Below, piece after piece: positions 57,107 through 64,000 of a DNA stretch of 64,000 nt (position 1 is its first letter; every line of letters begins with the position of its first letter). Under the pieces are notes generated by a model. That model was not told the origin of the DNA, did not search any database, and saw nothing but the letters and a program-made list of their open reading frames with translations. This stretch comes from Bacillus sp. IITD106. Lineage in GTDB: Bacteria > Bacillota > Bacilli > Bacillales > Bacillaceae_C. The stretch is taken from the NCBI RefSeq assembly GCF_019459225.1, contig NZ_JAIAZY010000017.1, positions 1 to 64,000 of the forward strand, in the 5' to 3' direction. The position numbers and the translations under genes are program-made.

Positions 57107-58491
57107 GACATCATATCCTCCTCTTTAAACGCTCTTGTATTTCTAAAGTTAATAATGGAGAAGGTGGCAATAACGATAAAGATAAGGATTGAAACGACAG
57201 ATGCAACCGCAAATTGGTTATTATCCAAAGTCAATTTATAAATCCAACTAATCAATATATCGGTCGAACCCGCATATGAATATTCCATGTTTACTGGACC
57301 ACCTTGTGTCATCAGGTAAATCAAGTTGAAATTATTAAAGTTTCCCGCAAACTGCATAATCGCTAGGGGGGCAGTAGAAAACATGATTAAAGGCATCGTA
57401 ATTTTCCAAAACTTCTGTGTTGAAGACGCACCATCCACTTCTGCTGCTTCATATAATTCTTTATCAATATTTGTCATAACTCCGCTCATTAAAACCATCC
57501 AAAACGGAAAACCAAACCACATATTTACTATTACTAATGTAACCTTTGCCAAAATAGGATCAGATAGCCAAGGAATGGCTTTCTCAATAATACCAAGATC
57601 CATTAAGTAACGGTTAATTGGCCCAAATTGACCATTAAAGATATTTCTCATAATTAATATGGAAACAAACCCGGGTACCGCCCATGGCAAAATAAAAAGA
57701 CTACGCCACATTTTTTTAAACTTGATACCCTTATTGTTAAGTAAAACCGCAAAGATTAACCCAATAAAGAAGGTTGAAATAGTTGCAAGAATAGCCCATA
57801 CAACTGTCCAACCGAAGACACCGTAAAAGGTTGCACTCCACGTCTTCATTTTAAATAATTTTACAAACGTATCAAAACCAACCCAATCTACTAAATGCTT
57901 TGGTGGTAAGTGATTCGGCGCCGAGTAATTTGTAAATGCAATTAAGATCCCAAATAACAAAGGCAAAATAGTTAAAAAAGAAGTAAAAAGGACAGATGGA
58001 GTTAGTAGTAGATAAGGAAATCCATTTTCCCAAATATTTTTAAACATTTCTTTTGCGTTATTGGGTTTAATGCCTTTTTCTTTGTTTTTTGCCACTTTAT
58101 AAGCATCACGAATATTTAAATAATAAAACCAAAGAAATAATAAAAACGCAACTAAGAAAAGAATTCCCTCAATCAATAAAAAGATCGAGTGATCGCCTTG
58201 GACAATTTGAAATCCTTTTCTCGTTTGGGGTGTGTCACCTAAGGTTGTCAATCCCCACATGGCCCACTGAAACGGTACTGTCCAAAAAATAAGAAGATAA
58301 ACCTCGACCACAAGGAATGCCAATCCTTTGATAATTTGTCTATTGTATATTTGTCCAAGTCCCATAAAAAGGATCGATAAAAGGACTGCGATTACAGGTC
58401 TTGTCACGAATGGCTTTTTAGAGGATGTCTGTTTATTGGGAGGTTCCATTTTATGTGGATGATTCTCTACTTTATTAGCTACTGCATTCAT
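57103..58491 (-). CDS. mdxF: Maltodextrin ABC transporter permease MdxF/MalF
   Basis: A 462-residue permease. Besides the usual six-helix core and the contact loop ELYEAAEVDGASSTQKFWKITMP, it has an extended N-terminal part (about 25-160) with extra hydrophobic segments, the hallmark of MalF proteins in maltodextrin importers. TGGAGG precedes the ATG. It lies 60 bases after mdxE with a hairpin between. Confidence 0.88.
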   Translation of the reverse strand: MNAVANKVENHPHKMEPPNKQTSSKKPFVTRPVIAVLLSILFMGLGQIYNRQIIKGLAFLVVEVYLLIFWTVPFQWAMWGLTTLGDTPQTRKGFQIVQGDHSIFLLIEGILFLVAFLLFLWFYYLNIRDAYKVAKNKEKGIKPNNAKEMFKNIWENGFPYLLLTPSVLFTSFLTILPLLFGILIAFTNYSAPNHLPPKHLVDWVGFDTFVKLFKMKTWSATFYGVFGWTVVWAILATISTFFIGLIFAVLLNNKGIKFKKMWRSLFILPWAVPGFVSILIMRNIFNGQFGPINRYLMDLGIIEKAIPWLSDPILAKVTLVIVNMWFGFPFWMVLMSGVMTNIDKELYEAAEVDGASSTQKFWKITMPLIMFSTAPLAIMQFAGNFNNFNLIYLMTQGGPVNMEYSYAGSTDILISWIYKLTLDNNQFAVASVVSILIFIVIATFSIINFRNTRAFKEEDMMS

Positions 58492-58515
58492 TTTTTCGCC
58501 TCCATTTAATGGAGA

Positions 58516-58538
58516 GCCAATACCCAGTGGGTATTAGC
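58516..58538 (-). other. Hairpin between mdxE and mdxF
   Basis: GC-AATACCCA and TGGGTATT-GC form a compact stem right after mdxE. Without a T run it is more likely a message-stabilising or processing structure than a terminator. Confidence 0.55.
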
Positions 58539-58551
58539 CCTTATGACATGT

Positions 58552-59895
58552 TTATTCTTGTGATTCTATTGATTCTTTTATTTGTTGAACCCCTTTATCT
58601 AATGCATCCTTTGGTTCAGCATCTCCGTTCCAAATAGCTGTAAAAGCAACATCCATCGCACCCCATACAGGTTCCATTTCGGGAATATTAGGCATGGAAA
58701 TTGAATATTGAGCTTGATCCAAGAATGCTAGCATATATGCGTCTTCCTTGATTTCAGGGCTTTCGAGCAATGCCAGTGAAGGCGGTAATTGGTTTGTCAT
58801 TTGATAACGTTTTAACAACATTTCATCGCTTGTTGCAAATTTTGCAAACAATGTTGCGGCCATTGGATATTTACTATATGAGTTAACGAAAAACGCTTTA
58901 ACTCCAGAGAATGTATTTGGTACATTACCATTTTCCAGTTTTGGCATTGTTTTTACACCAAATTTAACGCCTGCATCCAAATGTCCTTTTAATGCCCAAG
59001 GTCCATTAACCATATATAGAAGTTTTCCTTCATTAAAGAACGTAGTTATGATATCACCTGTAACGTCCTCTTTTTTCAATGGCAGAAGTTCATCATGGAC
59101 ACGCTTCATTAGTTCTCCAGCTTTTACTGCACCTTCATTGTTCAAACCGATATCCTCTGGATTTGTGTTATTATCACCAAATACATAGCCACCATTTCCG
59201 GCAACAAGCCCATGTATATAATAGAAGTCACTTGGCGGCAACATGAATCCATATGAGTCAGGATGTTTTTGCTTGAATTCTTTTGATTGCTCAATTAATT
59301 CTTCCATTGTTTCTGCGGGTTGGAATCCCATTTCGTCAAGTAAATCCGTATTATAGTACAGCGCTGTTGTCTCGATTGCCAACGGGAAACCGTATGTTGT
59401 TAATTCACCGTCTGAGATTGCAGAGACACCAGCAAAAGCACCTTCCATAAAACGCTCTTTATATTCTTCAGCAAAATAATTATCATAAATTAATCCGGCA
59501 GTATTCATATTTCCTACATGGTCATGTGGAGCCATAAAAACGTCTCCACCAAGGCCAGCTGGTCCATCTGTCTGTAATTTCCCAGGCGCATCAGTATGTC
59601 CAACTTCCTCATGTGTAACAGGAATTCCAGTTTCTTTCGTGAACTCTTCGGCTACAAACTTAATCCATTCGCCTTCCTCATCACCGTTACCCCAAACAAC
59701 GAGTTCAGCACCTTCTTCCGGTTCCAATGCAACAACTTCATTTTCAGCTGCTTCTCCATTATTTTTTTCTCCCTGCTGCGCTGGCTCGTTATTATTGCTT
59801 GCACTTCCTCCACCTTTTGAAGACCCTGGCTTACTGCAAGCCGCTAATGCAAACACGAGCAAGGCAATAAATGATAAGTACAATAATTTCTTCAA
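58552..59895 (-). CDS. mdxE: Maltodextrin-binding lipoprotein MdxE/MalE
   Basis: A 447-residue family 1 solute-binding lipoprotein, with lipobox LLVFALAAC followed by a Ser/Gly/Asn-rich linker and a maltose-binding-type domain (ELVVWGNGDEEGEW; FFNEGKLLYMVNGPWALKG). The start is uncertain: in-frame ATGs lie at 59940 and 59907, but TTG at 59895, six bases after GGGG, gives the standard KKLLYLSFIALLVFALAAC signal and is used here. It binds maltodextrins released by the neighbouring amylase. Confidence 0.85.
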   Translation of the reverse strand: MKKLLYLSFIALLVFALAACSKPGSSKGGGSASNNNEPAQQGEKNNGEAAENEVVALEPEEGAELVVWGNGDEEGEWIKFVAEEFTKETGIPVTHEEVGHTDAPGKLQTDGPAGLGGDVFMAPHDHVGNMNTAGLIYDNYFAEEYKERFMEGAFAGVSAISDGELTTYGFPLAIETTALYYNTDLLDEMGFQPAETMEELIEQSKEFKQKHPDSYGFMLPPSDFYYIHGLVAGNGGYVFGDNNTNPEDIGLNNEGAVKAGELMKRVHDELLPLKKEDVTGDIITTFFNEGKLLYMVNGPWALKGHLDAGVKFGVKTMPKLENGNVPNTFSGVKAFFVNSYSKYPMAATLFAKFATSDEMLLKRYQMTNQLPPSLALLESPEIKEDAYMLAFLDQAQYSISMPNIPEMEPVWGAMDVAFTAIWNGDAEPKDALDKGVQQIKESIESQE

Positions 59896-59971
59896 GATTT
59901 TCCCCATCCTTTTTTTACAATTTTTTATATTAAGATCCATTTGGTTTAAACCAATGGATTTAATAACAAGA

Positions 59972-61558
59972 TTACTTGTTTAATATAAGCGTAGAATAAG
60001 AGGGCATATCTATTGACACCTTATCCCCATCCTCTTTTACCTCTACGTCCTTTTTCGATGTGAATATGATATTTTTAAAATCGCTTTCTTTTTCATTTAG
60101 CGAAAAACTAATTGGTTTACTAGACACATTATGTATAACCATGAGCGATTTATCTTTGAGGGTCCGTTTAAACGTAACCATACCTTGCTGCTTAGTGAGA
60201 GTGCTTTCAATTTCCCCACTAATTAATATTTCATTGGAACGACGCAAATAGATCATATTTCGATAATGATTCAACAGTGAGTTTTCATCTTTCAATTGGG
60301 ACTCAACAGATTTTTCCTCAAAGTTTTGATTATGTTTAATCCTTTGCCATTTTGTTTGTTCTGGAGTATCTTTATCCATCCCCCATATAAATGGCTCTCT
60401 TATTTCCTCATCTGGCTTCGGGCCCTCCATCCCAGTCTCTTCCCCATAGTAAATAAATGGATTTCCGGGTAAGGTGAACAATAAAGAAGCTGCCATTTTC
60501 GCTTGATCTTGATTTCCATTTAATTCGGTCATCACTCGAGGCATATCGTGATTTGTAATAAAAGTGGAATCTACAAATTTGCCATTGGACTCTTTATTAA
60601 AGAATTCTCTTATTCTTGATAATGTTGTAACAATTCCACTATCACTTTCGGATTTTACAGTCGCTAAAATCTTTTCAGAAAGATCAAAATTAAACGCAGA
60701 TGTTAAGCCTTCGTTTAAATATGGCGCTACAACTGTTGCGGTATCCCATACTTCACCGACCAGTATTACATCTGATTGTACTTTTTCCATTTCTGTACGA
60801 AATTCTTTCCACCATTGATGATTATTTGACTCGGGATCGTCGCTGCTCGTAGGCGAAAATATATGTTTAGCCGCATCAAGTCTAAAGCCATCGACTCCAA
60901 TATCTTTCAACCAAAACTCACCAATTTGAATCATTTCTTTTCTTACTTTCGGGTTTTCGAAATTCAAATCCGGCATTCCTTCCCAGAAAATCCCTTCATA
61001 CTTATCTTCCCCTAATCCATGCCACACTTGTTGATTCCATTCACCAAGAGCCATTGTATTCGTATTTCCATCCGCCCAAACATAATAATCTCTAAAAGCG
61101 GGATCCCCTTTCAATGCTTTTTGGAACCAAGGATGTTCTTTGCTCGTATGATTCACGACTAAATCGATAATCACTTTTATTCCTTTAGAATGCGCTTTCT
61201 CAACAAAGTCTTTCATATCTTCTAAACTTCCATAATCAGGATTGATCTCTTTATAGTCGGTTACATCATAACCGTGATAACTAGGTGAAGGATGAACCGG
61301 CATTAACCAAATCCCTTCGATTCCTAGGTCAGCTAGATAATCCAATTTTTCGGTTGCACCTTTCAAATCCCCTATCCCATCAGAATTCGAATCGGCAAAT
61401 GAACGGACAAAAATTTCATAATAGACGCCGTTCGGTTCGATACTTAACAAATCCGATTTGGGGATTTTCCCCGTTTGCTGTTTTGCCTTTTCCTGTAAAG
61501 AACATCCTGACACAATTAAAAACAATGCCATTAACGCAATAACAAATTTTTTTGAAAT
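59972..61558 (-). CDS. Extracellular lipoprotein alpha-amylase family enzyme (GH13)
   Basis: A GH13 enzyme of 528 residues if the ATT at 61558 starts it, or 519 from ATG 61531. The four conserved regions are present: DLVVNHTS, GFRLDAAKH with the nucleophile Asp, LVGEVWD with the acid Glu, and FITNHDMPR. The ATG form would begin MALFLIVSGC, with no basic residues and no ribosome binding site, whereas reading from ATT adds SISKKFVIAL and lies five bases after GGGGGAG, giving a complete lipoprotein signal. It should degrade starch or maltodextrins at the cell surface for MdxEFG. Confidence 0.85.
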   Translation of the reverse strand: MSKKFVIALMALFLIVSGCSLQEKAKQQTGKIPKSDLLSIEPNGVYYEIFVRSFADSNSDGIGDLKGATEKLDYLADLGIEGIWLMPVHPSPSYHGYDVTDYKEINPDYGSLEDMKDFVEKAHSKGIKVIIDLVVNHTSKEHPWFQKALKGDPAFRDYYVWADGNTNTMALGEWNQQVWHGLGEDKYEGIFWEGMPDLNFENPKVRKEMIQIGEFWLKDIGVDGFRLDAAKHIFSPTSSDDPESNNHQWWKEFRTEMEKVQSDVILVGEVWDTATVVAPYLNEGLTSAFNFDLSEKILATVKSESDSGIVTTLSRIREFFNKESNGKFVDSTFITNHDMPRVMTELNGNQDQAKMAASLLFTLPGNPFIYYGEETGMEGPKPDEEIREPFIWGMDKDTPEQTKWQRIKHNQNFEEKSVESQLKDENSLLNHYRNMIYLRRSNEILISGEIESTLTKQQGMVTFKRTLKDKSLMVIHNVSSKPISFSLNEKESDFKNIIFTSKKDVEVKEDGDKVSIDMPSYSTLILNK

Positions 61559-61645
61559 AGAAACTCCCCCTAACTAATAAGAAAGAATCCACCGAGAATT
61601 TCCCCTTAGTTTTCACAAGCTTCTTCTTTTCTCTTTCATCACTTG

Positions 61646-61659
61646 CGCAATCGTTTGCA
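61646..61659. promoter_or_regulatory. LacI-type operator (MalR or CcpA) near the amylase start of transcription
   Basis: CGCAATCGTTTGCA, on the minus strand TGCAAACGATTGCG, has the central CG and A/T arms of MalR and catabolite-response sites. It lies 10-25 bases downstream of the expected transcription start, where a repressor would block elongation. Confidence 0.65.
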
Positions 61660-61675
61660 CGATGTTTTCGCTTTG

Positions 61676-61704
61676 ATTTTAATGGCATTTACCAATTCTG
61701 TCAA
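61676..61704 (-). promoter_or_regulatory. Sigma-A promoter of the amylase gene
   Basis: On the minus strand TTGACA (61699-61704) and TAAAAT (61676-61681) are 17 bases apart, a near-consensus promoter. Confidence 0.82.
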
Positions 61705-61745
61705 TCATATATTTTTACATTATTTTAAAAATGGATATATTTTTA

Positions 61746-61774
61746 TTGACTTATCATAGGTTATGGGCTAATTT
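61746..61774 (+). promoter_or_regulatory. Sigma-A promoter of the neopullulanase gene
   Basis: TTGACT (61746-61751) and TAATTT (61769-61774) are 17 bases apart, about 35 bases before the start codon, back to back with the amylase promoter. Confidence 0.72.
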
Positions 61775-61813
61775 GTAATTATTAAACAATACTAAATTCA
61801 GGGTGGAATGTTT

Positions 61814-63559
61814 ATGAATCGACAAGCAATCCTACACAGAGCAACAGATAATCATGCATACGTTTGCGCAGATAAAGAAGTTTGTCTTATGATACAGACA
61901 GAAAAGGATGACATACATACTATTCAACTTCTTTTTGGCGATCCATACGATTGGACAAACGGAAAGTGGAATTTCAATCAAATAGATATGGAGAAAAAAG
62001 GCTCAAGTAGCATTTTTGATTATTGGGAAATAAAAATAAAGCCACCATACCGCAGGATGCGTTACGGTTTTAAATTGTCTGGAGAATCTGAAAGCGTTAT
62101 TTTTGGGGAGGGTGGGTTCAGCGAGCAGCCGCCTCGAGATAATTCATTTTACTTTGCTTTTCCTTTTCTTCATTCTTCCGATCGCTTTCATGCACCGGAT
62201 TGGGTTAAAGATACAGTTTGGTATCAAATTTTCCCAGAAAGATTTGCAAATGGAAATAAGGAAAATGATCCTGTAGGAACGTTGGATTGGGGAAGTGCAG
62301 AACCCGAAATAGATAATTTTTTTGGTGGAGATTTGGATGGCGTCATTCAAAATATCTCTTATTTAAAAAAGCTCGGTATAACGGGAATATATTTCACTCC
62401 GATCTTTACAGCCTATTCTAATCATAAATACGATACAATCGATTATTTAGAAATCGACCCTCAATTTGGGGATGCTAATACGTTAAAAAAACTGGTTAAA
62501 ACTTGTCATGAAAATGGAATCAAGGTTATGCTAGATGCTGTTTTTAATCATGCCGGATATTACTTTCCACCATTCCAAGACGTTCTTGAAAACGGCGAGG
62601 AGTCAAAATATAAAGATTGGTTCCACATCCGTTCTTTTCCTATACAAACGGAACCACTTCCTAATTATGACACGTTTGCTTTCACTCCATTCATGCCGAA
62701 ATTCAATACTCAAAACGAAGAAGTTAGGAATTATCTATTGAAGGTTGCTCGTTACTGGGTAGAAGAATTTGATATTGACGGTTGGAGGCTAGATGTGGCA
62801 AATGAAGTCGACCATCATTTTTGGCGTGATTTCCGTAGGGAAGTAAAAGCGATTAAACCTGACTTATATATTCTAGGAGAAATCTGGCACGATTCAATGC
62901 CTTGGCTACGCGGAGACCAATTCGATGCAGTCATGAACTATCCACTGACTAGAAATGTTCTTGATTTATTTGCAAAAGGTACAATCAACCCAAAACAATT
63001 TGTAGAAAATATGACATCTGTCCTATTTATGTACCCTTCCACCATAAACGAGAATGCTTTTAATCTTGTTGGCAGTCACGACACACCACGAGTTTTGAAT
63101 GAATGCTCAGGAAATAAAGAGAAAGTTCGGCAAATTTTCACCTTCCTGTTAACCTTTATTGGAACACCTTGTATTTACTATGGTGACGAAATTGGTATGG
63201 ATGGCGGGTATGATCCAGGCTGCAGAAAATGTATGGAATGGAATGAAACTGATCAGGATCTCCATTTATTTAAACATATCCAATCTCTAATTAAGTTACG
63301 AAATCAGGAACCTTTGCTTGCGAATGAAGGCAATCTTCGTTTTCTTCCTGTACAAGACGAAAGTTGTTTTGCATTTTTAAAGGAAAATGATGAGAAGACA
63401 ATACTTGTCGCATTTAACATTTCAGACAAAGAGGCAACCTTATCTCTTCCAACACAATATAATAATCGCGCTTGCGTAGATTTATGGAATAACGAGGTAT
63501 TATCAAATGATGATATTCTGCTAGATGGTAATGGATTTACTATAATTGAATTAAAGTAG
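61814..63559 (+). CDS. Neopullulanase / cyclomaltodextrinase / maltogenic amylase (GH13_20)
   Basis: A 581-residue intracellular GH13 enzyme. A starch-binding N-terminal domain (about 1-125), typical of the neopullulanase subfamily, precedes the barrel with DAVFNHAG, GWRLDVANEVD (nucleophile Asp), ILGEIWH (acid Glu) and VGSHDTPR; the loop DWVKDTVWYQIFPERFANG is the subfamily's barrel entrance. No signal peptide. The ATG at 61814, seven bases from GGGTGG, is preferred to the ATG at 61808. It would hydrolyse maltodextrins brought in by MdxEFG, like YvdF of B. subtilis. Confidence 0.88.
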   Translation: MNRQAILHRATDNHAYVCADKEVCLMIQTEKDDIHTIQLLFGDPYDWTNGKWNFNQIDMEKKGSSSIFDYWEIKIKPPYRRMRYGFKLSGESESVIFGEGGFSEQPPRDNSFYFAFPFLHSSDRFHAPDWVKDTVWYQIFPERFANGNKENDPVGTLDWGSAEPEIDNFFGGDLDGVIQNISYLKKLGITGIYFTPIFTAYSNHKYDTIDYLEIDPQFGDANTLKKLVKTCHENGIKVMLDAVFNHAGYYFPPFQDVLENGEESKYKDWFHIRSFPIQTEPLPNYDTFAFTPFMPKFNTQNEEVRNYLLKVARYWVEEFDIDGWRLDVANEVDHHFWRDFRREVKAIKPDLYILGEIWHDSMPWLRGDQFDAVMNYPLTRNVLDLFAKGTINPKQFVENMTSVLFMYPSTINENAFNLVGSHDTPRVLNECSGNKEKVRQIFTFLLTFIGTPCIYYGDEIGMDGGYDPGCRKCMEWNETDQDLHLFKHIQSLIKLRNQEPLLANEGNLRFLPVQDESCFAFLKENDEKTILVAFNISDKEATLSLPTQYNNRACVDLWNNEVLSNDDILLDGNGFTIIELK

Positions 63560-63576
63560 TTTTTTAGAAATAATCT

Positions 63577-63617
63577 GCCCCATAAGCATCAAACTCTTAT
63601 GGGGCTGTCAAATTTTT
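63577..63617 (+). terminator. Terminator after the neopullulanase gene
   Basis: GCCCCATAAG (63577-63586) and CTTATGGGGC (63596-63605) form a perfect 10-bp stem, followed by TGTCAAATTTTT; the convergent gene ends at 63621. Confidence 0.85.
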
Positions 63618-63620
63618 CAC

Positions 63621-64000
63621 TTATCCTAATTGTTTTTTTCTATTAAAAATGATCGGTTGATGTAAAAATTTCCTCATAAAAATATAGGCAATAATTACTT
63701 CAGTCATAACACCGATTGATTGCGCCAATGCCCCTATGACTCCTCCTCCATTTGGCATTACGAAGAGAAGCAGCAGCAGGACTACAATTGTCACGAAAAC
63801 ATTCCCTGCCTGTGAAAATTGCAACACTTTCGTCTGTCCTTTTAACATCAATACTCCATTTACAAAATCAAGCCACGGAAAACATAAAGCGAATATAATG
63901 AAAAATTTTAACGCGATTAAGCTTTGATCAAGAAGTTCACCAGATACACCCATTATATTTTGTAAAGCCCAATGCCCTATAGGAGAATAGGCTATACTTA
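63621..64000 (-). CDS. MATE-like multidrug/flippase membrane protein, C-terminal part
   Basis: The frame is open through the right edge, so only the last 126 residues are seen. They contain about three hydrophobic segments and an LDFVNGVLMLKGQTKVLQFSQ loop, which is reminiscent of the MATE/MVF superfamily (multi antimicrobial extrusion MatE-like proteins). The internal ATG at 63953 has no ribosome binding site and is not a start. The substrate is unknown. Confidence 0.6.
   Translation of the reverse strand, partial: SIAYSPIGHWALQNIMGVSGELLDQSLIALKFFIIFALCFPWLDFVNGVLMLKGQTKVLQFSQAGNVFVTIVVLLLLLFVMPNGGGVIGALAQSIGVMTEVIIAYIFMRKFLHQPIIFNRKKQLG

Noticed and set aside
59935-59956. TTGGTTTAAACCAA palindrome between the amylase and mdxE
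   Set aside because: It could be an operator or a weak terminator, but no promoter elements or T run decide the matter.
61416-61688. 90-residue frame upstream of the amylase gene
   Set aside because: It overlaps the amylase 5' end in another frame and covers the promoter and operator region.

Overview
This window looks like the chromosome of a low-GC, endospore-forming member of the Bacillaceae. Genes start from ATG, GTG and TTG behind strong AGGAGG-type ribosome binding sites. There are sporulation and spore-coat genes (yunB, yusN and two more CotF-family genes). Gene order over the left half follows the yun - suf(yurU-Y) - met(yusA-C) - yusE - gcvH - yusI - fadE/A/N/M - yusN stretch that I recall from Bacillus subtilis. 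No rRNA, tRNA, CRISPR array or prophage was seen.

Left part (1-10.9 kb): a lysine riboswitch fires out of the left edge, then come yunB, yunC, yunD and yunF on the minus strand, with a 51-bp tandem-repeat array inside the group. A large secreted GH16 beta-glucanase with several carbohydrate-binding modules and a three-gene ABC-2 exporter operon break the conserved order. A small antitoxin-like reading frame precedes the suf operon terminator.

Conserved core (11-35.5 kb): the iron-sulfur assembly operon sufCDSUB is followed by a gap holding an interspersed repeat. Next is a SAM-riboswitch-controlled operon joining a covalent-flavin N-methyl-amino-acid oxidase to the methionine importer metQ-metN-metI. 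Then come a thioredoxin-like gene, a second 51-bp repeat array, a NERD-domain gene, gcvH, an ArsC/Spx-like gene, the FadR-type beta-oxidation genes fadN-fadA-fadE, a proline-dehydrogenase-family gene and two CotF-like coat genes. A solo tnpB element with its guide-RNA end is inserted downstream, followed by rodA, a thioredoxin-like gene and a third CotF-family gene.

Transport and sugar part (35.6-64 kb): an lmo0937-type micro-membrane protein, an appDFABC-type oligopeptide importer, a heterodimeric ABC exporter and a CarD-like regulator lead to two sugar clusters. The first is a melibiose/raffinose-type set (LacI regulator, binding protein, two permeases, a YesL-like protein, GH4 alpha-galactosidase melA and a divergent AraC regulator). 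The second is a maltodextrin set (LacI regulator, binding protein, MalF, MalG, secreted GH13 amylase, divergent intracellular GH13 neopullulanase and a Gfo/Idh/MocA oxidoreductase). The window ends inside a MATE-like membrane protein gene.

Points that stand out: three sequence-unrelated intergenic arrays with almost the same 51-52 bp period; a TnpB lacking the usual RuvC-II glutamate; the SAM riboswitch over an amine oxidase; hairpins after all four substrate-binding-protein genes; and an amylase whose best start codon is ATT.
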